A DNA stretch of 64,000 nucleotides. Source: Stenocarpella maydis (Eukaryota; Ascomycota; Sordariomycetes; Diaporthales; Diaporthaceae). The notes beneath the pieces were generated by a model that was not told the origin of the DNA, ran no database searches, and saw only the letters and a list, made by a program, of their open reading frames with translations. Shown one piece after another: positions 10,903 through 22,931 of this stretch. The stretch covers positions 62,001 to 126,000 of the forward strand of contig NQMI01000018.1 of the NCBI GenBank assembly GCA_002270565.1, read 5' to 3'. Both the position numbers and the translations under genes were made by a program. The first letter of the stretch is position 1. Each line of letters begins with the position of its first letter.

Positions 10903-13682
10903 CTTCTGGGCTCTGCCGGGTGGCACTTGAGTGATGTATGATTGGGCCCATTCCAATTCGGAAAGGAAGTCACGAATCTGCGTGGTAAGGCTTTCAGAAT
11001 CGTTGCTAGTGGTGAACGATGGAGTGTCAGGACTTACGCTGAGTTTCCAGATGGAGGTTGGAGGTTGCTTGTTCTCGTGTCTGCTGAAGGGGTTTTGATC
11101 GAAGAGTTGCCGTCGGGCAGCGATAGAAAGCGGCCAAACTGTGGCCTGGGGGGTTTCAGCAGAAGTGTAAGATGGCACTTGGGACAAGGAGAGTGTTGAG
11201 AAGAGGCTGTTGAGTAGTGGCTCAGGCGATCCACAGATCTGCTGCCGCCACTGAGGTGATGACGGGAGTAGAAAATCCAGAATGTGTTGAAGAAGGAAGA
11301 TCAGGATGGGGAGGGAGTCGGAAGGTTGAAGGTGGGGAGGTTGGAGGAGGAAGGCGCAAAGAAAGCTTGAGGATGCTGGCTTGGGCCTCAATAAAGGAGG
11401 TAGGCACCACCCAACGTACCTCAAGTCATCCGCAAGAGACAGAACGTTCCAAGACCCTGCTGTCAGAAGAGAGTAGCTTCAAGCCAGGCACCCGGGACAG
11501 TCTTGAGGAGCAGACCGAGAGTGACAAGCTGTGTTCACCTGAGGTGGTATGGATATGTCCTCGGGGGTTGTTGTTGTCGATCGTTGGGTTGTAGGGCAGT
11601 ATTTCTTGCAAGCCTTTGTATGTTGTTCACACTGAAGGGATTGGCAAGGCCCCGGAGAGGAGGATAGTGCTGTAATCCGGTATCCTGAGGTATTCGGTAT
11701 CATGAGGTCAAGGCGATGGCTGCCTGGTTGTTCTGAGGGCAAACACTCGCCGGACAGGCGGTTGCCAGTAGAGAGTTGAGCTTCAAGTGATCCAATGAGC
11801 GAGAGATGTCGGAGACCCAGCGACTGCAAAGTGTAAAGAAGAAGCTTTGCAATTTTCTCATTCTTGGTCTAGTGCCGAGTTGCTTCCTTTGCCTTGGGAC
11901 CAAAACCTGTGGATCATCACAGCAGCTTTCGGTCGCCGAGGGGGCAAGAAATAATCATGATCAAGGTTTTTTTTGTGGCAAGAAAAAACCTCTTCTTTCC
12001 CCGTGAGGTACATGTGAAAGTGGCCTGTAGTATACATATACAATGCGGTACTGTCCGTGGGCATGGACAATAATGTAGAGCAGTCTCGGGAACATCAAAG
12101 GGCCCAGACGCTCTGCTGGCCACAAATCGAAAAGGGACAGTCTCGACATATCTGGAGAAGATGCCCCCTTACCAATTACCTTCATTGTTCGTAGCGGAGG
12201 CGTTGTTGACTGAACAGATGGTTATCTCCTGACACTACCTGCCCTGCCCGTGATCCACATCAGCGACCGCAAAGGGCATCCACATGATACTATATCCTAC
12301 GAGGTCAGCCAAAACGTTCTGTGAGCGGTATAAAGGGCCAACTCTGACACTCACAACATCTCAGGCTCTCTGCTGAAAGCACTACAGGGAGTCCGCTGGT
12401 TTCTCTTTTCCGTCCTGACCTAGGACTCATCCATCGGACTGTGACTGCCACGGGGGACCAAGGCCCGGTGGCTCAACCAGACAACAGACTGAGTGCCTAG
12501 GCTGGCGGTTTCAAGCACGAGACAGCCATAATAAACAGGCAGCCGTCTCTGGAGCGCTGCGTCCCAACTTACAGACATCACGTGGCCTGCTCGAGGCTCA
12601 TCCCAGTCCCGAGTCCCGAGCGCGGCATCGTCGGAATCTCATTGCGTTCGTCCGTCGAGACATCGTAAAACCTTGTATGTCAAGGTACATACATTATCCT
12701 ACTAGCCGAGCACTCGCTCACTTTCTCAACCCCCCCTTCCCCCCCCAAATACAAGGTCCATTCGCCAAGGCGGAAGAAATGGTGAGAGAAATGGTCTTCA
12801 TAACGCGACAAAGCTGTTAGAAGAGCGGAGACGGCTTAAACCACGTGGGATTCCAAGTCGGTGAGGGCGACGGACCCCGACCCGGGGGGCTGGGTGGCTC
12901 AGGGCCCCATCGTTCACGACGAACCTGTCGTTGACCGCCGATAGCAGGACATAGCGGTCAGAGGAGAGCGCCGGGGTCCACGTTGCCGCGTCAACTGTGG
13001 TTCGGCGGTCCAAAATCTGGGGGAGAGAGACGGAGGGGGTGACATCTGTCCATCTTTCGTCAACAGACCAGCCACCACCATTACGCATGCAGTACGACGA
13101 TTTTCCTACACCCTGCCAGCGGCAGCGCGCCCCGTGTCGTCTGCTGCGGGTGCGGAAAACAGAAGGAGTGGATCCCCGATTGACGAGGACAGGCGAGAAC
13201 CGAGCTTTCCGTGTTGGGAATCTTGATGTTGACACGAGCCCGCAGCAGCCGAAGCGAAACTGACGAACGGTGCGACCGAGATTCCCAGGAGAGTGGCTAC
13301 GGCCCAAAATGACCAAGCGCGATGGGCCCCCTAGGACTCGGAAGACGCTCCGGATCGTTGGGTGAACCGAGGCCCGGCACCCCTTTCGCGGCCAGGGCCA
13401 CTGGGCGTCTTGGGTCCCAAGAAATTCACAAGAGGTACATGGTGCATGCGACCACCAGGTCTTTTTGTGATTACGGGCAGTGCCTGGCAGTCACGGGCTT
13501 GGGGACAGGATGAACCGTCCCGGATCGCCTTGGGGCTGGGTTTGCACCTGGAGGCGAGTCAGAAGTACTATGTAGTCTTTGACAACAGGAACAAAGACTG
13601 TGGTTTCGCCCTCAGACGCAGATATCATGACCTTGCTGGAGACGACATTGAGCAGGTGCTGAGACGAGACGAATTTACTTCA

Positions 13683-13700
13683 TTTTTTTTTAAAAAAAAA
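13683..13700. repeat. T9A9 perfect palindrome
   Basis: Nine T are followed directly by nine A, making an 18-bp self-complementary tract. It can act as a rigid nucleosome-excluding element. It lies inside the gene-free region upstream of the kinase. Confidence 0.85.
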
Positions 13701-16112
13701 TTCTTTCTTCTTTTTTCAAATCTCAGCGCTCCCATCAGTGGCCGGTGGCGGCGTACCCTCGGACATCGAACCTTGGATTAGCCTCGGGACAAATTTCCTG
13801 ATGGTATCGCCAACAGCTAGACCCCTGCCACACTCATTTGATCAAAACTACTCCATTAGCCACATATGTAGGGGTGACATGGCCGCAGGACGGTACGGAT
13901 TCTGGGGCCTGGGGCAAACCAGAGGTCCAAGTTCCCATGAGATGAAGGCCGAATCTCCGGCCAAGCATATTCATCGAAGCATCTGCTTGCTGGGGGTTTT
14001 GCTTTAAAATGAGTGCATGAACGAGTCGGCCCCATGCCCACACCCGATCAAAACGTCGCATGAAAGCAGACATGGACGGCTCAAGAACTTCATTTGCCCC
14101 GGCCAGTTAGGTCGGCCTTAACACCAAAACAATGACTAGCAGCTCAAGGCGCAAATAAGGCGCGGCCTTCCCCCAAGAACCTTGATCCCGAGAGTCCCTC
14201 GACGGGTGGTGTGCACTCCTGTGGCCCAAGCCTCGCCGGACAGGCGAATCCCTCGAGGCACAGTGTCGCCCGTGGCAAGTTTGATGAGATGGCGACCTGA
14301 AGAATGAGAAGCCCAACTCCGGATATATGAAGCTGGGCAGAATGTGACTCAGCCCGAGCTGAATGACGTCGAGCTCTGGCTGTTGGTGCCTTTACTATAC
14401 GTGCTTTCTTTAACGACTTGTTTCGTCTAAACATCCACGGCGGCAGATTTCCGGAATCCCTATCCTCGTGGCACAAGCACGACGCCGGCCCACTAGTAAG
14501 CCATCCCGGAACGAATCTTCCTCGCATTCCTTTCTGCTTCTTTGGCAGCTTGCTGTTCCCTGTGCCTCGTTTCAACCAGGGAGCTTCGTCTCAACCTGAA
14601 GTGGCCGAATCTTAAAACCCCGCAGACCCTGAGCATCAAGTATCGATACCTTCTCGTGCACGTCCTACTTGTTGGTGGATGAGAAACCATATTTTGTGAT
14701 TCTAATTGACCGGTGAACATACCGACATCTTGACCTCTGTGGCGGTAACCCTGGTCAGAAGGCTACACTAAACGAGCACCTCGACCTCAACCTCGTTTGA
14801 TCAAGGTCTCGTCGGACGACCATCGCCTTGGGCAGCGATCGGTCCCGAAAAGCAGACCTCCTGTGGGGAGAGCTCGGAACTCTAGTGTGGTTCCGCGGCC
14901 GGCTGGCACTCGTGTGGCAGCTGCGGCAGGAGTTGATCACCCCTTTTCTCGTGGCGGGGTCCAGGCTTGTTGTCTCTATGGCTCCCCTAATAGGACTAGA
15001 TCGTCCAGATACGCTTTTCCCAATGACCAAAATGGGAGAAAGGGTTGCAGTAGCCTGCAGGGCACGGTGAGCTGGCAGCGGGCACCAGCGACGCATTGTT
15101 GTCCCCAGTGGAAGAAGCCATCGTCGAGGATAGTAATGACTGGATAACAGGTGGTGCAGAATGTCCCCCCCCCTTCACTCTTCTGCTTGGGCCTGATCCG
15201 CTTGACGCGCAAATGATGACGCGCTTCGACATCCCGGGCAGACAGGGCGCGCTTTCCTAATCGAAGCGAGCCGACAAAGGTAACTCTAAAGTTGTTAATT
15301 GAATGAATGGGCCCTTCTTGTGATTACACATATTGGCGGGCTTCCAGCAATCGGTCAATACAGAAGCGCCCTCGTCGGCACTGCACATGAGCAATTCCAG
15401 TGAGGCCCCATCCGGAGCTTGCTTTTGATTCCACCCTCAACGGTCTGCCGAGATGGGCAAGAGTGGGCCTCGATCAATGGCGATCTCGTGTGCAGTGTGC
15501 AGCTTGCAGCTTGCAGTGTGCAGCTTATTATGCTTAGCGTGTGTGTGCACGACCGCCGACGTTGCCTTCACAAGCACGCATTGACGAGCTGTGACCGGCT
15601 GGCGTTGACCACCAGCCCCCAGGGCCTCTCCCCAGCACTCGTGAGAGATTCCTGTTCCTGTCCCGTGTGCGGCATGTGGCAGCTCCTGTCCCCGGCCCCC
15701 AGCCCCCCCTTGGCGCTCGTGCCGCGTAGTGGAGGGATCAGACGCCAAAACCGTCGTCGCGTAACCGCTAGGATGGTAAATTCTGCCGGAACGGATCGTG
15801 TTCTAGTCATCCCTGAAATGCGTGGGCGTAGGCTGTCGCGGCCGTTAGTTCTGCACAGGGTCCACGCTCGCGCCACCGTCGAGATGTACGCATGGCACTG
15901 ACCGCGTGGCCCGTACACGCCTAACAACAGTTTGTGAGAGCCACGGCAAGCAGGGGCTCCAATGCAAGCAGCAGTGAGCGCAGCTGAAGCACCAACCGCC
16001 CTTCCGACAAGCCGAGGGTCACTAGTGTGTTGTGTCTGTGTGTGTGCCTGTACATACTCTACATTGGGTACTGGTCGTGCACTGAAGGGTGCTTTGAGCA
16101 TATTCAGGCCCT

Positions 16113-16145
16113 CCCTCCTCCTCCTCCTCCTCCTCCTCCTCCTCC
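16113..16145. repeat. CTC trinucleotide microsatellite
   Basis: About ten CTC/TCC units in a row, in the intergenic region. No clear gene spans it. Confidence 0.85.
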
Positions 16146-16481
16146 ATCGAGCACCGGCAGTTGTCCAGAGCGAAGAGCACGAGGCGCGGCTCGCTGCAAG
16201 GCTGCGGTGGGAAGAACACGATGACAGGAGAGAGCATTGCCACCCGCTGGTTTTGGCGGCGGGTGTGTGTCAAGCAACGGCCTGTTTTGTTATGCGAAAG
16301 TTTTGCATCGCTTCGACAACGACGTGTCAACAAGGCAAGGCAAAGTAATGCCTTTGGGACGGTTCCGGCCTCTGCCAGTGAGAGGATGGACTAATAGTTT
16401 AGTGTAGCAGCAGCCCTTTATTATTATGCCATGCTCGCCTGAGAGCCTTGGTGTTGTGCCGGCACTTCCACAGCAGTAGAC

Positions 16482-16503
16482 TACCTAGGTATGTACCTAG
16501 GTA
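16482..16503. repeat. twin TACCTAGGTA palindromes
   Basis: Two copies of the 10-bp palindrome TACCTAGGTA are separated by TG. The arrangement looks like a duplicated dimeric protein-binding site, but no binding factor can be named from the sequence. Confidence 0.8.
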
Positions 16504-17099
16504 ACTGGATATTGCCTGGGCAGGGCACAGGGGTCCTGAGGAACTTGAACATGCCGTCCAGTCCGGTACCCTCACACCCGGTCTCGCGCGTCATGTACCT
16601 TGTGCCCTTGTACCTGCCCACCCCGTCCCGAGGTGCAGCGACTTGACGGCGGCCTCTTCCTCTTCTGCAATGCATAAACCTCACCCGTGCCCCGGACACA
16701 CCACCCAAACCCGCCCACCCTGCCAGTCTGCGTGCCTGCCCACCCTGCCATTGGCATGACCCGGCACCAGTGCAACAAGCGCACCAGCGCACCAGCACAC
16801 CAGCGGTTCTCACTGGGCACACTGGCACATCAGCATCGGTACCTTACCTAAACCAGGGTATTCCAGGGCCCTCAAGGTTTACGGAGTACCAAGGGTTGCT
16901 TCGGGTCAGGCAACCAGTTGCAACGAGTCTGCAGCTGCTGGTGTCAGGGCCCAGTCCAGTCCAATCCAGGGCAGGGCAGGGCACAGTTACTCACTCCCGC
17001 CTGTCCCTTGTCCCTTCCCTCTCGAATGCCGCGACGCGGACGGACGTTCTCAATCTCGACTGCTCGTTTTACAGCTATGCAACCTCTTCACACACACCT

Positions 17100-18833
17100 T
17101 GACCAGTCTTGTCTCTTGACTTTACTTGATTTGCACCCTGATTTGATTGACCCGTGCCTGATCGCTACCTTCTTCGTCAGCGCCTTTTGTTTCCTCCCCC
17201 GTCCTTCCTTTCCCTTCTCGCTCCCAGTCATCTATCTCATCATCTCGTCTTCCCTCCAAGCACCCCACACAGGCACAACCGTAGCCCACTCTCGCATTGT
17301 CATTCGAAATGCCATAGTCGCCCGTCGCCTCACCTGAGAGCTCGCGTCCGCTAATCTCGTTGGGGTCGCGCTCAGCCAGGTGGAGCAGCCTTCCTTTCCT
17401 GTCAGATACAGTCGTCTCCTTTCTGCACATCATCTCGTACGTGCGACAGACGGACGGGCCACAGCAACACGCCGGAATAAATACGGGGGCACGCTCGACG
17501 AAACCCTGGTCGTGGGCGCAAATTGGGCCCTTTCAAAGAAACGCTGAGACCCGAGTCGTTTTTAGCGAGATTGTCTGCCCCTATCGATCCTCCTCGACCA
17601 CCCCCAGCTTCTTTCGTTCATGCTAAGGACCGGGTCTGCCACTCGCGCGAAGCCACCTCTACCCGCCAGCTTCCAAGAGACCCACGTCCCAGTCGCAGTC
17701 CGCGCACCAGTCCCCCTCCCCAGTCCTGCTCTCCGGCTCTCCTGCTCTCCTCTTGGTGTTCTGGAATTGTCAAACCCACCCGGCTATTGGGCCGATCTGC
17801 CCTTTCATCCACAAAGCTCCCCCAGGCCAGGACTCACGGTCTCCATCGTCGTGCAGCCAGCACTTCACCCCAGTTCCAATAGCGACACCAGCAGACCAGC
17901 CATTCAAATCAAGGTCAACCTTTCGTCATCTCACAGCAGACGAGCTGCATTTCGGTGGCCCACAACAAAGCCTCTGTCGCCCAGCTGTCGGGGTTGCCTG
18001 CTCTGACTGGTATTGTTTCTTGGCCATCCCTCAGCCCGTCATTCCAATCCCGCCGCAGGACAGCCTCTCAAACGCTGCGGGCGGAGAGCAACAACCGCGG
18101 CCTAGACCCCAGGGACGGCCTCTTGTCTTTGACAACACATACAGCCGGTCCTTCTTTTCCTTTTAAATCATCCTCTTCAACCTAGATTCAACCGGTCTCG
18201 ACGCCCTCGAGGGCCGCGACTCCAGAGTGGGCAGCCTGGCTCATTTGATTACCGTCGGATCCACGTTTATTCTAATAATTGCATCTTTCAAGCTAATCCC
18301 GGAAGACTCACGCGAAGGTCGAGGTACCTGCGTCAGAACTTCCGGAGCCGCCTAAGGGAAAGGACCCGCATCCCAATCTTTCTGGTCCCTCCCTGCACGC
18401 CCATCAATCTCTTCACTTTTCCTTTTAATAATTCCAGGCCCTATTCTTTAGGAGGCCCGTCCGCTCTTTTTGATCTTTCCTATATCCAATCCCAACTCAA
18501 GTCAACCTGGTTTCCGGCCTACCCTCCTTCCCGTATACATCACATCCCAGCTATCCATTCCCAAGTATCGATAAACCGGACAACAACAACACCACCACCA
18601 CCACCACCCTTGACCACGCCGCCCACTGGATTCGACGCCCGCAACACCTGCCGGCCGCCATCGATTGAAGCGTCGACGCTCACTTCTGTTGAATCTGAAT
18701 GCTCCAATTACAGCATTGAGCTCTTGCAAAAAGAGCTTCACAGAAGTCTCGTTCCAAAGCCCTCCATCCGATTGCAGGGATTGGAGACAGCATTTACTCA
18801 CCTTGAAACTCGGTTTCACCGTCACACACAGTC
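17100..18833 (+). promoter_or_regulatory. pyrimidine-rich presumptive leader/promoter of the Ime2-type kinase
   Basis: About 1.7 kb directly upstream of the kinase ATG is strongly C/T-rich on the plus strand, with several short ATG-initiated frames and a CCA repeat near 18586-18608. Long pyrimidine-rich leaders with upstream frames are common for regulated kinase genes of filamentous fungi. A transcription start cannot be placed from sequence alone. Confidence 0.4.
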
Positions 18834-21267
18834 ATGACAGTTGCTCACGACCTGACCCATCGGGGGTCAGCCATGACCGGCTCCAACGGCTATGCCCTAG
18901 AAGACAGGTTCGAAGTCCTCAAAGAGATCGGCGATGGAAGCTTTGGCAGCGTCGTCTTGGCGAGGGTCCGGACAGCTGGTGCCAACGTCGCCAGGAGAGG
19001 GACGGTGGTGAGTAGCAGGCCGGGCAGCAGCCGCTGAAGGGGAAGAAGCTGACATATGGGTCTAGGTCGCAATCAAAACCATGAAGAAGTCATTTGAGTC
19101 CTTCACGCCATGTCTTGAGCTCAGAGAGGTCGTGTTCCTCAGGACACTGCCGCACCACGAACACCTGGTTCCAGCCCTGGACATTTTCTTGGATCCCTTC
19201 AGCAAGAAGCTCCACATCTGCATGGAGTACATGGAGGGAAACCTGTACCAGCTGATGAAGGCCAGAGATCACAAGTGTCTCGACAACGCTAGCGTTAAGA
19301 GCATCTTGTTCCAAATCATGCAAGGGCTGGAGCACATTCACGCACATAACTTCTTCCACAGAGATATCAAGCCGGAGAACATCCTGGTGTCGACATCGTC
19401 TCACCAAGATACTTCTAACTCGTTTAGACGATACTCAGCTTTGGTCACCCCACCCTCCACCCCCCCAACGTACACCGTCAAGATCGCCGACTTCGGATTG
19501 GCAAGGGAAACACACTCGAAGCTGCCGTACACGACATACGTTTCGACGCGGTGGTACCGAGCTCCCGAGGTTCTGTTGCGCGCCGGCGAATACTCTGCTC
19601 CGGTGGACATCTGGGCCATTGGCGCAATGGCGGTGGAGATTGCCACGCTTAAGCCCCTTTTCCCTGGCGGAAACGAGGTAGACCAAGTCTGGAGGGTCTG
19701 CGAGATTATGGGAAGCCCAGGCAACTGGTACAACAAGGCCGGCCAGCGTGTAGGCGGTGGTGACTGGCGGGAAGGCACCAGGCTGGCCGGAAAGCTGGGA
19801 TTCTCCTTCCCAAAGATGGCACCCCACTCGATGGACACGATCCTGCAAACACCTCAGTGGCCCGCATCGCTAAGCCACTTTGTGACGTGGTGCTTGATGT
19901 GGGATCCTAAGAACAGGCCGACATCAACGCAAACGCTGCAGCATGAGTATTTCGCCGATGCCGTCGACCCTCTGCGACCCAAGTCCTCGTCCAGAATGCT
20001 GGGCCGGAAACCCTCGGAGATCGGCCGATCCAAGGATGCCGCGACACCGCCAGCCTCATCCAAGCCATCGTGGTTCAGGAAGTCACTTATTGGCCGCACT
20101 GACTCAAACGAGGCTGTCCCACAACAGGCTGTGAAGGAACTGACCGCTTCCCGACCTCCCCCGGCCCACCAGAACGTGCCCGAGATCGCACCCATAGTGC
20201 CCGCAAAGACCAGGCCGGCCGCGCCGAAGAGGACAACATGGAGCAATGGTATTTCCAACGTGGCTCCCATGCCAATTCTTCCCACTATCCGCCCTATCTC
20301 ACCTCTCTCAGATGCCGTGACGGCTCAAGCCAGCAGCCGAACGCCATCGTACAACGACGCCTACGCGAACGGAGCTCACAGGCAAGGACCCCAGGACGAC
20401 AAGTCATCCAAGAAGATTGGGAGACAGCTTTCGGTCCAGTCGAATTCCAATCACTACTCCGAGCTCCATCGACAGCAGGCCGAGCGTGCACTGAACGGCG
20501 GCAGTGGACTGGCATCACCACCGAGTGCTCACAAGGAGAGCTTCTTTTCCCATCTGAGGAAGAGGGCGCGGAGGTTTTCCGGACGGCACCAAACACCGGT
20601 CTCGCCCATTGAATCGGACATGGAGGCCCAGGCTGGATGCGGTCCGTGGGCAAGCCAGAGATCATCCATGGTAATCGATCAACCACCGGCACCTGTGCCA
20701 AAGGACACTTACGAACCCCTCGACAGAGCCTTGAGAGACGTCCAACAAAATGCCGATAACCTGCATGCCCCGGCCCCTCCGGCACACCAAGCCAATTCCC
20801 AGAGCAACCTGAAGCGTCACCACTCGCTACCTCAGCACAAGCCCCGGTCCACGGACAACCTCGCCGGTGCCTCGCGTAACGGTGGCCCGATCTCAAGCCG
20901 AACGAGAAGGGCACAAGCAACCCACGGAGTGCGCCACTACGATGCCCCCAACGAGGCGGATGAACTTCTGGACGAGGTCCTCACATCGACGCACAAGGCC
21001 ATGAAACGGATCGAGCGAGATGGCAGGGCCGACAACCAACGGCAAGCACCTACTAACGCCGGATTTGCCAACCCGTACCCGACCCCCTCTCCATCAGCAA
21101 ACGGGAACGCATGCCTCTTCGGGGATGGGCAGGAAGCTGTCGCTCCCAAGCCACTTGACCTCAACAGGAAGGTCTCGGAATACAAGTGGCCGACCCCCCC
21201 ATACGAGGAGAGCGAGTGGGCAGCGTCCGCCTCGGCAAGCATATGGGCGGCCAGTCATCGATTCTAG
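18834..21267 (+). CDS. IME2: Ime2/RCK-type (MAK-like) serine/threonine protein kinase
   Basis: Exons 18834-19007 and 19066-21267 give 791 aa across a 58-nt phase-0 intron. The kinase domain covers about residues 27-355: glycine loop GDGSFGSV (33-40), VAIK with the ATP lysine (62), HRDIKPENIL with catalytic Asp158, DFGLARE (200-206), a TxY activation motif TTY (214-216), then STRWYRAPE. A 30-residue Ser/Thr/Pro-rich insert lies between the HRD loop and DFG, as in other Ime2-family kinases. The long C-terminal tail is disordered and Ser/Pro-rich. The family (yeast Ime2, Ustilago Crk1, Neurospora IME-2) controls meiosis, sexual development and morphogenesis. A second in-frame ATG at 18873 could be used instead. 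Upstream lies an unusually large gene-free region. Confidence 0.9.
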
Positions 21268-22931
21268 GGCGGCGAAGCCGCGGAGGAACCATATCATCTT
21301 TTTTATCTTTTCTTTCTTTTAGGGCTTGGGAAAAAGGACCCGTATTACTGGTCCGGTCATTTCACACGGAGTTAATTTCTGGTGTTGAGGAGCACTACCG
21401 CGTCACTCTCTTGGGTCGATTACACGGCTGCGGCATAAGTTGGGCGGCAGACATGGCATCGGTTTGCATTTGGATTCGTTGATTTCGAGCGCCCTGCCGG
21501 TGGCAGGGCGGGCTGCGTTATTTTCGCGAGTTGAAGTTTGCCGTACAGAATACCCCTTTATAGATTGGACGGTTCGACCAAACGACCGAAAACTCTTCTT
21601 TATTTTGTTAGAGACACAGGGTGGCACTTGCCACAGTTACTTGTCCGGGGATGCGGACAACCAGTCACACAGCCTACATTGGTGTCACTGGATCAGGATC
21701 AATCTGGGCGGTGGCTCGGGGCAGGGACTCTTCTTCTTTTTTTTTTTTTTTTTTTTTTTTGGCAGGCGATGGTTTTGGAAACGGAATTATCCTTGGAAGA
21801 GAGGAAAATAACAAAAACGGACACCTTTTGTTGCATACAAGGGAGTTGGAGTCAGGGCAGGTTCGGCGACCAAGCCCTCTCAAGTCCAGGTCAGCCCTGC
21901 ATTAGAGGCTCTGGACATTGTAATGCAAACCAACTATCTTTGCCATGACTATGCTTTGCCGTGTGCACTATCTATATATTTGTTTGTGGATGTGTTGAGC
22001 GAGACGTCAGCCATGAAGAGCCGAGCTGCTGACAGCTTATAGGTAGCCGAAGGTTAGCCGGTAGGTAGACCAAATGCTGCATAGCTAGGTAGAGTGAGTA
22101 GCATGGCAGTCGAATTGAGTTTGGGGAGTGGTTTCGAGTCAAGTGGTAGTGAGCATGAGCAAGGACGGCGGACGACATCAGGCAGCAGAATTGATTCCTG
22201 GAAGGATCCGGGGCACACTCGCGTGGCGTAAGCACATACATAGCTCGTCGTGGCTTGTTCGTTATGGAATCGGGCCCAGGGGTTACCTGGTTTTTAAAAG
22301 CAGGCTGTATCAGTCCTCATGGACCAGGCGGTTGGTTGCCTGTTTTCCTCACGCGCCATTTCTCTGAAAGCAATCAAATCGTGTGTGACGGCCTGTTGGG
22401 TGCTTGGTACGTAGTACATACATACATGTACTCGGGAGGAACCGATCAGAGTTGCCCCCCCACCCTCGTCCATCAATTGGGCCCAGTGTCAGCCACAAGG
22501 CAGTCAGCACTTATCATCATCCACCATCCGTCAGACTGCACCTCCACTCGTCCTCATCAGTGCTTCAATACAGGAACAGTTGTGGACAGGCACCGCGAGC
22601 AGAAACGGGAAACTCAAATCTGTACCGGTGGCAGACGCGCATTGCGTGGCCTGAAGGTGAACCTGTTGGCCCGCTTTTGACCAGCCGGGCCTGATTGATC
22701 CATCACAGGGGATTCGCTTTCATCCGGCATCCCCATCTTCACAGGGGCCCCTCCTTCAAACCCGGCGCCACAAGACACAACAGACGCCCTTTGCCTTTTC
22801 CTCGTTCTGTGTTTTCGTCCCGGACCCTGGCTCGAGCATGAAGACACTGTCCGTGAGATAGAACTGAGTTGTCGCTCGACTCGAGCTGCGGCGGCGCTGG
22901 CCCCTCCACCCCCCTCTCGCCCTCCGCCATC
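21268..22931. other. 1.66-kb intergenic region, no gene seen
   Basis: It holds the 3' UTR of the kinase and the promoter of the Hsp70-like gene. It carries a run of about 22 T at 21738-21759 and several TAGGTAG motifs at 22040-22095. No coding frame shows family-like sequence. Confidence 0.5.

Larger units (their letters stand above)
10903..18833. other. 7.9-kb gene-free interval between divergent genes
   Basis: The interval lies between the starts of the Stc1-domain gene (-) and the Ime2-type kinase gene (+). Short reading frames occur on both strands but none shows family-like sequence or spliceable continuity. Contents: poly-C runs near 12727-12746, a perfect T9A9 palindrome at 13683-13700, a CTC microsatellite at 16113-16145, paired TACCTAGGTA palindromes at 16482-16503, and long pyrimidine-rich DNA from about 17100 to 18800. 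The last part could be a transcribed leader of the kinase gene. Confidence 0.55.

Noticed and set aside
12798..13316. 172-codon minus-strand frame
   Set aside because: No ATG in a good context, no recognisable domain, and no plausible exon continuation on either side.
17360..18185. Overlapping plus-strand frames of 75-137 codons upstream of the kinase
   Set aside because: Ser/Pro/Arg-rich composition follows from pyrimidine-rich DNA; no conserved segment. More likely leader or promoter.
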